Assembly: GCF_901709675.1 (NCBI RefSeq) | Contig: NC_051094.1 | Location: 17,336,501-17,400,500, forward strand | Direction: 5' to 3' | DNA: 64,000 nucleotides | From: Syngnathus acus | Lineage: Eukaryota; Chordata; Actinopteri; Syngnathiformes; Syngnathidae | In this document: positions 45,233 to 55,690 of the stretch, piece after piece | How the letters are laid out: each line of letters opens with the position of its first letter | How positions within the stretch are numbered: position 1 is the first letter of the stretch | Notes under the pieces: model-generated | What the model was told of the DNA's origin: nothing | Database searches by the model: none | The model's input: the letters and a program-made list of their open reading frames with translations, nothing else | Program-made: the position numbers and the translations under genes

Positions 45233-47280
45233 TCGATTAGATGAAGACTTGTTCTGAAGCACAGCAACACACAATTTTGGAGTATGTTATATTATTTTGT
45301 TTTGCTATAATATACTTTGAAACTGCTTTAATATTTTAATTTGCTAACGAGGGAAGCCCATGCTCATCGTTAGCTAATGAGAATGAGACATGTTAATCAC
45401 AGTAAGAGTAAGCTGCGATATATTTTATTTTATTCTGCTTTGCAATACTGTATAGTTAGTAGCAACTTGAGCAGCATCATAGCACTGATGTTTCATTTAC
45501 ACATGAATGTATTAAGAGTTGAGTAAGGACAAGGGGCTGACAGTGATACCGTGGGTGGAAGACTGCAATCCCACGCTTGAGCTTGACCTAGAGGTCACCA
45601 GCTTGTCAAAATACGTTTTGAAGATGCTTGAGTGTTTTAACCTGCCAACTAAGGGAATCCACGATCATAGTTATGATTATGTGTTAAATTGACTATTGTG
45701 AAAGTATGTGTTGTTATTGTCACGATGTTTGATCAGTATCAAACATGTATGTAATATTGATGTTCCATTTACACATGAATGTATAAATGTGAGCGAAGAC
45801 AAGGAGGCGGAAAGGGTTAATGGTGATACTAAGTGGTGGAAGACTGAGATCCCACATATGAGCATGACCTCGGTCACGTTCATCCAGTTGAAGCCTAAAC
45901 AGAGTGCTGTTTGACGGAACACAAGTCAGAGAAAAAACATTTCCAAATGTCACGTTTATGGACAGTTGACAAGATTTGGGAGTGGGAAACAGGATGAAGC
46001 ATCCCTGAGAAAATTGTTACTTCCGTGAGAACATGGTCACTTCATCTGGTTGAATCCGGTTGAGACCGGCCGAGATGCAGGTGCAGTCTATTCTGGAAGC
46101 ATTTGGGTCATCTGAGGCCAATGTATGACGTCATGGAAAAAAACCGGTACGTGACCAAGCAGCCATAGTACCCACGAACTGGACTGGTATAAAAGGTTAG
46201 TTCGGACAAAGAGCAGCGCTCTCTCTCGCCCGGTGGGCTTTCCCCGTCAGGGGTATGGCCCCTGCGGCTACTGCCGTGGGTCGAGAACGCCGATTAGACA
46301 AAGATAGATTTCATTCTTTCTTAGATTAACCCAAGGTCCGTTAAAATGAATTTATACTATCTTCAAATTTTAAGCTCAAAGACTAGCTCAAGGCTAGGAG
46401 ATGCAGACCTCGGTGCAGGAGAGAGGAGCCATTTTTAGGGCGTCGTCATCTCCATTCTTTAGGACAGCCTGTTCTTTTAAACAGAATTCGGATTTTGGAA
46501 CAAGGAGAACTGATCACTCGACTCTTCCACCAAACAGCATTTTAGACCTCTAGCCTCTTACCCTTTTTTACTATATTTTTGAGTTTTCAATCAAGAGAAC
46601 TTCGAGACTGAATCATTTTTGCTCTATTGAGAATGGTGAGTAAATTATTGTTAGTTGTTCGAACAATTGAAACTTGTACTTCTCTTTCCTGCTTATTCAT
46701 TAAATTTCTACTTTATAATCATCTAATTTCGATTAATGATTATTTTGCTCTTTTATGCTTTAAATCTCTTTTGTTTCTTTATCATAGTCATACTTTAAAC
46801 CGTTCAGTTCTTTTTTTAAATGACGACAGCTTTAATCCTTGACATCAGGGAGTGTCAGAATCTGGTTCGAAACCGTTAACTTAAACTCAGCTAGTGTGAG
46901 TGTACGCTAGTGAAAATAAACGAGTTCCCGCGGTCTTAACAAAGACAGCTTAACTATTCCAAGCGGATAACAAAAGCAACAATCTTAATAGGAAAGGAGA
47001 GCCGCTGAAACGGCCGCGATCGAGGAGATCCTGGGTCTCGACAAAGTAGTTACTCAACCCTCGGGTTTCTTTGATTTCAGCGGGACTGGCGTCCGGAAAT
47101 GACGGAATTAATCTAACAATAGATTAGTTACCTGAACTCCCCTACAGACTGCGTTACTGCAGAGGGGCTAAAGTACAGAATTTTACCCTTTAAACGGAGA
47201 GCCGGTCACTTACATCAGATAAGTGCACGATTGACAGTATCAATGATTTTAAAAGGACAATTATAAAAATTAACAAAGCT
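45233..47280 (+). mobile_element. Candidate LTR of a retroelement with a TATA promoter
   Basis: No protein is encoded. The upstream part carries a degenerate duplication (about 45310-45590 and 45610-45870, sharing CATTTACACATGAATGTA) like LTR enhancer repeats. It is followed by CCAAT (46118), TGACGTCA (46126) and TATAAAA (46188). A possible splice donor ATGGTGAGT lies at 46634 and AATAAA at 46915. After TTTGATTTCAG (47080) comes TGGCGTCCGG at about 47087, which could be a primer-binding site. No gag or pol and no second LTR are present, so a solo LTR or LTR-leader fragment fits best. It could instead be an unrelated promoter. Boundaries are approximate. Confidence 0.4.
46118..46194 (+). promoter_or_regulatory. 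CCAAT, CRE and TATA core promoter
   Basis: GGCCAATG at 46117, the palindrome TGACGTCA at 46126-46133 and TATAAAA at 46188-46194 are spaced as in RNA polymerase II promoters. Transcription would start near 46218 on the plus strand, antisense to FKBP15. Confidence 0.5.
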
Positions 47281-47357
47281 GCCCAAACCCACTGCCCACC
47301 CGCTGTATGTGGCTCTAGTTACAAAACAATGTGCACAACATATATCTTGACGCTCAC

Positions 47358-47465
47358 CTCCAATTCAGAGTCGCTCGATTCAGGCTGACATGTTAGAAAG
47401 GGTAACATGGGTTGGCCCATCTTTGCCATTCGTGAGATCAGCTTGGCCTTCGTGGCATCAGTAGT
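47358..47465 (-). CDS. fkbp15: FKBP15 exon: LISRMAKMGQPMLP motif
   Basis: 108 nt, phase 0-0, acceptor AATTCAG and donor GTGAGC. It encodes TTDATKAKLISRMAKMGQPM followed by LPF and ends SSDSELE. This is among the best conserved motifs of FKBP15 outside its domains. The following intron is about 18 kb and contains most of the large retroelements. Confidence 0.9.
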
Positions 47466-47576
47466 CTGAATTTGGAAAAACAATTCACATCTTGAAATGG
47501 CTACAAAAACAAACCCGATGTGTTGACAGGTATAATGTCATGTTTCTTCAGAAAATATCATTCAGACATTACTTAC

Positions 47577-47625
47577 AGTGAGCTGTTCACTCAGGGAATC
47601 TGACTTTGCACGCAGAGGTGTCTCC
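47577..47625 (-). CDS. fkbp15: FKBP15 small exon: RAKSDSLSEQL linker
   Basis: Only 49 nt, one base completing the previous codon plus 16 codons, acceptor CCCTAG and donor GTAAGT. It encodes ETPLRAKSDSLSEQLT, matching the conserved TKSNSLSEQL stretch of FKBP15. It is far too short for an ORF scan and is supported by phase continuity with both neighbours. Confidence 0.86.
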
Positions 47626-47697
47626 CTAGGGGAGAAATCCCAATGAAAAAAACACTTTGATAGAAAATCGTATCACCTATTTTTTAAAGAGGCTCAC

Positions 47698-47840
47698 CCT
47701 AGTTTGCCTGAGTCCAATGCAGCTGTTTGTACTGGTGGCTCTAATATCAGATTATCAACACTAAGAGTAGGGGAGAGAGTACCAGAATCTCTTGAACTAG
47801 CACTGGTCTGATCTGAGCCACAGTCCTTGGAGACTTTCAC
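47698..47840 (-). CDS. fkbp15: FKBP15 exon: Ser/Thr-rich linker after FKBP domain
   Basis: 143 nt, starts in phase 0 and leaves two bases, acceptor GCCCTAG and donor GTGAGC. It encodes VKVSKDCGSD, then SASSRDSGTLSP and LSVDNL, matching the serine-rich segment after the FKBP domain of FKBP15. The overhang GG joins the first G of the next exon to make a glycine codon. Confidence 0.86.
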
Positions 47841-48050
47841 CTAGGGCACATAAAAGAATGAAAACAAATACCCTGATGACAAGAAAAACTAGCAACAGAT
47901 CAGTGCTACTGGTGTGTTTACAATAATCAGGGTAACATACGTATGTATCTCTAAACAAAGTTACTGCTTTGTAGAAAAAAAAGTATTATGTGGCAGAATA
48001 CCGTAAGAGCAAATTTATATGGATTAGCAGCAAAATGCATAGGTGCTCAC

Positions 48051-48194
48051 CCGTCTTATTGCTGCTTCAAAAATTAGAGTGCTGTTGGCTGGGACACAAT
48101 CAGGGACGCCTTGTGAACCATAAGCAAAGCTCGGAGGGACAACAATTAGACGACAGCCAGCCTTCTTCATCCCAAGCACCCCTTTCTCCCATCC
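48051..48194 (-). CDS. fkbp15: FKBP15 exon: C-terminal half of FKBP domain
   Basis: 144 nt, phase 0-0, acceptor GAGTAG and donor GTGAGC. It encodes GWEKGVLGMKKAG, then RLIVVPPSFAYGSQGVP and STLIFEAAIRR. This is the GWE.G..GM / PP..AYG / LIFE core of the FKBP fold and fills the gap left by the two exons near 58.4-58.7 kb. The intron before it is about 10 kb and holds L2, hAT, SINE and pogo-like insertions. The AYG segment looks closer to canonical FKBPs than the mammalian FKBP15 sequence I remember. Confidence 0.88.
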
Positions 48195-48413
48195 CTACTC
48201 ACACAGCATAAACAAATGGTTTCAAGTGAGACAACAGAAATTCTATGTGCATGCTACACTTATTGGCCATTTCTTAACACCAAGTTTATTCTTTTAACCC
48301 ATTTAAGACGGGAGCGCATTACTGCATTTCAACCACTAGAGCCTGCAGCGCTGTTACACATTATTACCTTTAAAACTGGAATGCGGATGCGTCGTTTTTG
48401 TTTTCCTTAACTC

Positions 48414-48768
48414 ATCCATCCATCCATTTTCTATACTGCTTGTCCCCATAGGGGTCGCGAGCGTGCTGGAGCCTATCTCAGCAGTCATCGGGCAGTAGGT
48501 GGGGGGCACCCTGAACTGGTTGCACGCCAATCGCAGGGCAAATAGAGACAAACGACCATCCGCACTCGCACTCACGCCTAGGGGCAATTTGGAGTGCTCA
48601 ATCAGCCTACCAAGTATGTTTTTGGGATGTGGGAAGAAACCAGAGTGCCCGGAGAACACCCACGCGGGCACGGGGAGAACATGCAAACTGCACACAGGGA
48701 GTGCCGGAGGTGGAATCGAACCCACACCCTCCTAACTGAGGCGGACATGCTAATCACTGCAATCGCCT
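48414..48768 (-). mobile_element. tRNA-derived SINE with Rex3-like 3' end, full length
   Basis: The minus strand begins with a tRNA-like head (A box TTAGCATGTCCGCC, B box GGTTCGATTCC), continues with the same body as 42003-42330 and ends AGTATAGAAAATGGATGG. Confidence 0.83.
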
Positions 48769-49605
48769 TTTGCCTTGACTAATTCTCGAGTTAAACCTAA
48801 TAATAATTAATCAAACTTATGGGAGCGCCATGTTGGATATCTCAAAGAAAAATACGTCAGAAATGCTTTTCACATCACGTGAGCAAGTCCCAGAAACCAA
48901 TGGTGCGTTTCATAATAAGCTGGGAGCAGCACTGGTTCCCCCCACACTGTTCGGAAATTCAGTGTGTTGCTCAAATTTGCCATTCAAAAATTTAAAGTGC
49001 AGCAAAAACAGAGTGCAGGAACGCAGCATTAGCCGACTGATCCGCAAATTATTTTTCCCATTACCGTATTTTCACGTTCAAAAGGCGCACTGTAATAAAA
49101 GGCGCAGTCTCAGTTGTGTGCCATGACTGTGTTTGACACGTACATAGGGCGCAACGGCTCATAGGGCGTGAGTTTTATATACAGGACTGTCTCAGAAAAT
49201 TTTAATATTGTGATAAAGTTCTTTATTTTCTGTAATGCAATTAAAAAAAACAAAAATGTCATACATTCTGGATACATTACAAATCAACTGAAATATTGCA
49301 AGCCTTATTATTTTAATATTAATGATTATGGCTTACAGCTTAAGAAAACTCAAAAATCCCATCTCAAAATATTAGAATATTTCCTCAGACCAAGTAAAAA
49401 AAAAGATTTATAACAGCAAAACAAAATCAAACATTTGAAAATGTCCATTAATGCACTCAGTACTTGGTTGGGAATCCTTTTGCACGGATTACTGCATCAA
49501 TGCGGCGTGGCATGGAGGCAATCAGCCTGTGACATTGCTGAGGTTTTATGGATGCCCAGGATGTTTCAATAGCGGCCTCATTTGCATTGTTGGGTCTGGT
49601 GTCTT

Positions 49606-50071
49606 TCAGCTCTTCACAATACCCCACAAATTCTCTATGGGGTTCAGGTCAGGGGAATTGGCAGCCCAATCGAGGACAGTAATGCCAGGGTCAGTACACC
49701 ATTTACTGGTGGTTTTGGAACTGTGGGCAGGTGCCAGATCATGCTGGAAAATGAAATCATCATCTCCATAGAGCTTTTCAGCAGACGGAAGCATGTAGTG
49801 CTCTAAAATCTCTTGGTACACAGCTGTGTTTACTCTGGAATTGATGAAACACAGTGGACCAACACCAGCAGCTGACTGTGGGAACTTCACACTGGATTTC
49901 AAGCAACTTAGATTTTGCTCCTCTCCAGCCTTTCTCCAGACCCTGGCGCCTTGACTTCCAAATGAAATACAAAACTTGCTTTCGTCTGAAAAGAGGACTT
50001 TGAAACACTCTGCAACTGTCTCGTGCTTCTTTTCCATAGCCCAAGTCAGACGCTTCAGAAGTGGCTTGACC
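49606..50071 (-). pseudogene. Tc1 transposase, C-terminal DD34E half
   Basis: The catalytic residues are all visible: first Asp in LFSDESKFCISFG, second in FIFQHDLAPAHSS, and Glu in SPDLNPIENLWGIVKS. Without the insert the frame would continue from the N-terminal half, so the insertion is the main lesion. Confidence 0.83.
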
Positions 50072-50500
50072 GGCCGGGGAGGTGGTTAGGTGGCACCCAA
50101 GCTGACAGCGGCTATCTGGATTCTTGTGGGCCAATTCAGGTTGGGGGAACTGCAGCTCAACCTCCACAGCCAGGATAGTAGAGGGCTCCTCCGGCAGCCC
50201 TTCGCTCTGACTTGGACATCCACTTTTTTTGATTTTCATATTATGTATTATTTGTGCCCTCTCTGCATCCATTACAACCTGGTGATCCTGAAAGGGGGAT
50301 CCTTCCATCTGTGGTCCCTTCTCAAGGTTTCTCATTTTCCCCGGGCAGGGGTTTTGAGTTTTTCCTTGCCCTTTTGGGAGCTTAAGATCAGGGGATGCTT
50401 TGAGAATAATTGTCAATTTTTGTCTATGTGAAGCCCTTTGAGACTGCTTGTGATTTAGGGCTATATAAATAAACTTGACTTGACTTGACATGACTTGACC
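50072..50500 (+). mobile_element. L2-tailed short retroelement (SINE-like) in Tc1
   Basis: 429 bp with GATCCTTCCATCTGTGGTCC, GGTTTCTCATTTTCCCCGGG and an L2-type 3' end GGGCTATATAAATAAACTTG plus a TTGAC repeat. CTTGACC flanks both sides (50065-50071 and 50494-50500). Either a 5'-truncated L2 or a non-autonomous element using L2 machinery. Confidence 0.7.
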
Positions 50501-50838
50501 ATGGGAATACAGCTATTGTAGCCCATTTCCCGGACACGTCTGTGAACAGTGGTTTTTGATACTTGGATTCCAGCTTCAGTCCACTGTCTTTGAAGCTCCC
50601 CCAAATTCTGGAAGCAACTCTTCTTCACAATGCTGTTAAGGCTGCGCTCATCTCTCTTGGTTGTGCAGCGTTTCCTGCCACATTTCCCCCTTCCAACAGA
50701 CTTTTTGTGGATGTGCTTTGAAACTGCACTCTGTGAACAGCTTGCTCTTTGAAAAATGTCTTTTTGTGTCTTACCCTCCTGATGGAGGGTGTCAATGATG
50801 GTCCTCTGGACAGCAGTCAGATCAGTAGTCTTCCCCAT
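50501..50838 (-). pseudogene. Tc1 transposase, N-terminal half
   Basis: It starts MGKTTDLTAVQRTIIDTLHQ and shows two HTH regions (KTQKDIFQRASCSQSAVSKH; KTTVHRRVREMGYNSCIP), the paired-like domain that binds the terminal repeats. The frame is cut by the insert at 50500. Confidence 0.82.
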
Positions 50839-52366
50839 ACTTGTGATTTAGTTTACTGAACCAAGCTGAGTACTTTTCAAGGCTCAGGAAACCCTTGCAG
50901 ATGTTTCGAGTTAATTAGACGATTCAAGTGATTAGTTGAATACCCTACTAGTATACTTTTTCATGATATTCTAATATTTTGAGATAAGATATTTGAGTTT
51001 TCTTAAACTGTATGCCATAATCAGCAATACTAAAATACTAAAAGGCTTGCAAAATTTCAGTTGATTTGTAATGAATCCAGAATGTATGACATTTGTGTTT
51101 TTTTAATTGTATTACAGAAAATAAAGAACTTTATCACAATATTCTAATTTTCTGAGACAGTCCTGTATACAATCCACGCCTACACTTAGCCCTTTAACGT
51201 CGTCATGGCGCTCTCAACTACGTCCGCCTTACAACAACACCCACACCCACACACACGGTGCCAGCAGACATGTTAACTTCACTTGTTTTACATGTTTACT
51301 TTGAACGGCCGGTTCACACCGATGTCCAGCGGTTGGAGTTCCTTTTTCGTGCCTCGCGGAATGACAGCAAGCTCGGCGTTCATTGCTTCAATTGTTTTTT
51401 CACATCGGCTGTGACGACAGCACACACGCAGGCGCACGTGCACACGCACACGCACACAGCAAATCCACGCCCACACTTCCCCCGTAAACGTTCTCATGGC
51501 AACAACAACAACAACACACACACACACACACAAGCATACAAGTGTGCGCATTTAAAAATGAAGCGGGAGCAAAACTGAGTTTGGTATTCACATTTTTATT
51601 ACCGGTAATGGTCATCAATTAAACCCATCTAAGTTCTCATCCTCTGTTTCCGAATTGAACAGCAGCGCTAAATCTCCAACTGACATGCCAGGTTCACTTT
51701 CTTCACTGTCAGAGTCACTCTGCCGTGTGGCTCCTCGGATATGATGCCGGCTTTTACGAAAGCTCGAACAACAGTGCCAGCAGACATGTTAGAATGTTAG
51801 CAAGCTCGGCGTTCATTTGCTTCACTTGTTTTTTCACATCGGCTGTGAGATGGGCACGCATAGAGTCACAGATCAACAGCGATAGTAATGCGTGGAAAAA
51901 AACACCTGGTCTCCTTACATATGTTTGTGTGTATATGTATAGATAATAATGAGACAGAGGATGACAGCAAGTGCTCAAATGTGTGACTGTATTGAACCGA
52001 CGCCCATGCGTCATGACGTAAAAACACAGCAGTGCCGCTGGGGTATACCATACCATTGTATGTGGGGGCGGGGGGGGGGTTCCATTCCCTCTAACATCTC
52101 CCCTTTTATAGATGGTACCTTATACATTGCTTCAAGCTCCCGCAAAAAATATAAGAAACAAAACTGTGGTGCAGACCAAATTTAAATTCATTTATACTGC
52201 AAATCCACACCCACAATTCTCCCTCTAACGTTCTCATGGCGCGCTTTAATACGTCCGCCTTACAACAACAACACACATAGGGAGCACTGCATGATAGGGC
52301 ACGTCGCACATTTTGAAGAAAATCTAAGACTAATAAACGTGAAAATACGGTAATTGCTTATAAATA

Positions 52367-53095
52367 CCCGCGAAATAGTGAAGCCGCATAAGGTGAAGCT
52401 ACGGATTACTATATTTATGTACATATGCACGCACACGTGAACTTTGGGATCCAGAATTTGGGACTCGCGTTAACCCCGAAAGCGCGCTGTATAGAAAATC
52501 TTGTTTTTTTAGAAAGGCATATTAGGCAGCCGAAGGGGTTCTTTGTTACGTTAATTTAGGTCAGGCATGTTGTCGGGCAGCCGAAGGAGTCAGTTTGCCG
52601 GTCGTCACTGAATTCTCCACACACAATAAAGTCTGTTGACATTTTATTTAAAGAGAAGCAATATGCAGATGACAATATCAGGCAGGTTGAGTAAGTCATT
52701 TTGATGCTATGTGAATTGGATGGAAGAAACAATGAAGCATTCTACTACTGTGTCCGGCCATGCTCTGACTTGTGACTGTGGATGAGGGGCTTCCACGAAT
52801 TTTTGCTTTTCCGAATCAAATACAATCCTACCGATCCGTAACACTGTAATAAAGAAGTCATAAAGACCAAACAGACCAACTTCTTATTATCAAACGCCTT
52901 TAAATTGATCACGGAAACTCATCAAATAATTTGCGCTAGTCATTTAACTTAGTACGGTCCTTATGTCATCCATTTAAAAAACTAATTGAAACTGTATTTA
53001 CGACAAAAAAAATTGGGGTCCATGACCAAGCCGTGTTCGACAGAAAGTCACGTGGAATCGAAGCGTCAAAAATCGAGGTTCAGGTGTATTTAGAT
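52367..53095. repeat. Unclassified repeat copy 2 (uninterrupted)
   Basis: It matches 21340-21456 plus 22532-23000. It begins near GAAATAGTGAAGCCGCATAA and ends near TCGAGGTTCAGGTGTA, which hints at a pogo/Tigger-like element, but no transposase is visible. Confidence 0.5.
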
Positions 53096-53283
53096 TTAGG
53101 CACATGAATATGAGTTCTGCACTTTCGTTATGAATTATCTTTAAACACGAGTGAAACTGTTCAATTTCTTGCATGAGAGATTCTTAAACATTGTTAGACA
53201 TAGGACAATCTGCATGAGAAAAGAGTGGTGAATGGGCAGCAAGCAACTGTAGTGCTGATCATTTTGGGAGCGAACCTTACTAG

Positions 53284-54054
53284 TAGGGGTGTAAATCGCG
53301 GGTTTTGTCACGATACGATATCATATCGATACAAAGGATCACGATACGATATTTGCCGATATCTTAAAGCCTGCTGTGATTCATTCACGATACATCACGA
53401 TATAGTGCTCCACGATCGATATTTTTATTTTTATTTATTTTTTTAAATAAAAAATATAGAACAATATCCTGATTTATAACAATTCATACGCAAAATCAAC
53501 AAGGTACTGCAAACTCTTTATTTAGGAAATTACAAGAGTATTGTAGTATACAAAGTGCTTATTTTAACACTGAACTTGATCAAATTCCTATATTTTTTCT
53601 CATATAAGTAAAGAAAAATGAATATTCTTTCTTTTTTTGTAATACCATTAACTTTAAAGTGCATTACTGAACTATTTATTTCCAATAATTTTAATTGTCC
53701 GTTGAGCCATCTTTTCTTTGGAATCCAAAGTGCTTCCAAACGAATGACTTGAAGCCCAAAGGGGAGCGAATTTCCTCGTCTTCTTGGACACTAGCCATAG
53801 CACCAGCCCAGGAGCCGCGTAGTTGTCGGCTCCCCTTTCACGTGCCTGCTCTGCTCACAACACAGCACGCCGCGTACTGCTCCCGGAAAGAGGAAGCAAG
53901 CAACAATGAACTGGATTTCAAAATAAAGTCGCGTCTAATGTCCGAGGTCAAACACGGCGATATAAATCGATGTTTACGTTTAGCATCGATGCCAATAAAT
54001 CGTAGAGCATTATATCGATTAATCGATGTGTATCGATGAATCGTTACACCCCTA
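53284..54054. mobile_element. hAT element with 8-bp duplication CTTACTAG
   Basis: 771 bp, ends TAGGGGTGTAAATCGCGGG and CGATGAATCGTTACACCCCT then A. CTTACTAG lies at 53276-53283 and 54055-54062. The subterminal regions are rich in ATCGAT/CGATA repeats. The interior shows GRESR-like stretches but no recognisable transposase. Confidence 0.85.
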
Positions 54055-54195
54055 CTTACTAGGCATCAACATTGAGTTCATAATCAGAAGAGGAGAAAGC
54101 ATGAAGCGTCCAGGGACTAACAAAAAGGGTTATTGTAATCACTAATGTTGCAAGAGGTGGTTCGAGGGGCGTTTGCAGGAATCAACGCTGTCCAG

Positions 54196-54514
54196 AAGAT
54201 AAGTTAAAGTTAAGTTAAAGTCCCAATGATCGTCACACACACACATCTGGGTGTGGTGGAATTTGTCCTCTGCATTTATCCCATCCCCGTGTGATTTTGA
54301 TCCATCCCCTGGGGGAGAGGGGAGCAGTGAGCAGCAGCGGCGCCGCGCTCGGGAATCGGTTGGTGATCTAACCCCCCAATTCCAACCCTTAATGCTGAGT
54401 GCCAAGCAGGGAGGCAATGGGTCCCATTTTTATAGTCTTTGGTATGACCCGGACGGGGTTTGAAACCACAACCTTCCAGTCTCAGGGCGGACACTCTACC
54501 ACTATGCCACTGAT
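54196..54514 (-). mobile_element. tRNA-derived SINE, full length
   Basis: The minus strand carries the tRNA head (AGTGGTAGAGTGTCCGCCCT, B box GGTTTCAAACCC), the same body as 30386-30710 and a GGGACTTTAACTTAACTTTA tail. Confidence 0.82.
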
Positions 54515-54559
54515 AAGACCAACAGCCCCCACCTTCTTACAATTGTACTGAGAGTAGGC

Positions 54560-55690
54560 AAAACTACTGGATTTTCTGGACTATAAATCGCTCCGGGGTA
54601 CAAGTCGCACCAGCCATAAAATGCATGATAAAAAAGGAAAAGACGTACCGTATTTTTCGGACTGTAAGTCGCACCGGAGTATAAGTTGCACCAGCCATAA
54701 AATGCACAATAAAGGAAAAAAAACATATAAATCGCACCGGATTATAAATGGCACTTTTGGGGGAAATTTATTTGACAAAATCCAACACCAAGAACAGACA
54801 TAAACCAGCAACAACAGGCTAAACGATACGGTATGCTAACGTGACAAACACAAACGAGGAGCTGAGAATGGGTCTGATGTAACATTCACAGTTATTCAAA
54901 TAACTATTACAGAAATAACACGTTTATCAAACCATCTGTGTCACTCCAAATCATTAAATCCATCGATCGAATTCTTCGTCCTTTCTGTAAACAACGCCGT
55001 GTGCGGCGCGCCGCTGACGTCGGACTCGTCGTTGTCAGTTGCAGTTCAAATTATTCCAGGCCCATATAACGATATATAAACTATATATCAAATAACAATA
55101 ATATAACCAACAATTTTATCGAACCATCCATGTCACTCCAAATCATTAAATCCATCCGAATCTTCGTCTTCTGCGTCACTTAAAAAAAAAAAAAAAACAC
55201 AGCTGTTGACTCCGGAACTACGTGCGCCACGGACGTCAGACTAGATATATCAAATAAATGTAGTATCAACAACAATTTTATCGAACCATCCGTGTCACTC
55301 CAAATCATTAAATCCATCGGAATCTTCGTCTTCTGTGTCACTAAAAAAAAAAAAAAAAAAAACAGCGGTTGACTCCGGAACTACGTGCGACTCATCGTCA
55401 GTTGCGGTTCCAATTATTCCACAGATCTACGTATATAACTATATTGTAGCGTTACCAAAGTACCAGGCAAGACGTGGGTTTGGTAACCGGTTCTTTATTC
55501 AACAAAACGAGCTCAATGAGCCAACAATGACAATCGCCCCCCCCCCTGCTGCCTTCACGGCCTCCCTCGACAATGTGAAACTACTAATAACTAACATAAA
55601 TAACAAGTTTGTCAAACCTGTGTCACTCCAAATCATCAAATCCTTCAAACTCTACGTCCTCCGTGTCATTTACAAACAAAGCCGCTACTG
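54560..55690 (+). mobile_element. Pogo-like family 'b' element (AAGTCGCACC boxes) with internal tandem repeat
   Basis: 54560-54780 is a cluster of ACTGTAAGTCGCACCGGAGT-type boxes, including CCGTATTTTTCGGACTGTAA at 54648. The motif GTGTCACTCCAAATCATTAA starts at about 54939, 55131, 55292 and 55621, giving a degenerate tandem array of 160-190 bp units. The second half is joined to a 5'-truncated L2 near 55690. Confidence 0.6.

Larger units (their letters stand above)
49182..51165 (-). mobile_element. Tc1-like transposon, split by an L2-tailed insert
   Basis: The inverted ends CAGGACTGTCTCAGAAAATT are flanked by TA (49180-49181, 51166-51167). The transposase is split in two frames around a 429-bp insert. 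Both DDE halves are visible. 1984 bp. Confidence 0.88.
49064..52350 (-). mobile_element. Pogo-like family 'e' element (AAGGCGCAC ends), holds a Tc1 insertion
   Basis: The ends CCGTATTTTCACGTTCAAAA and AAACGTGAAAATACGG are inverted, with TA at 49062-49063 and 52351-52352. Minus-strand remnants of a pogo DDE_1 transposase lie at 51288-51420 (MNAELAVIPRGTKKELQPLD) and 51790-51900 (LICDSMRAHLTADVKKQVKQ). They overlap in content, so part of the gene is duplicated. A segment with CCACGCCCACA...TCTCATGGC occurs three times (51171, 51462, 52198). Confidence 0.65.

Noticed and set aside
48700-48768. tRNA gene
   Set aside because: Again a SINE head, followed by the SINE body on the minus strand.
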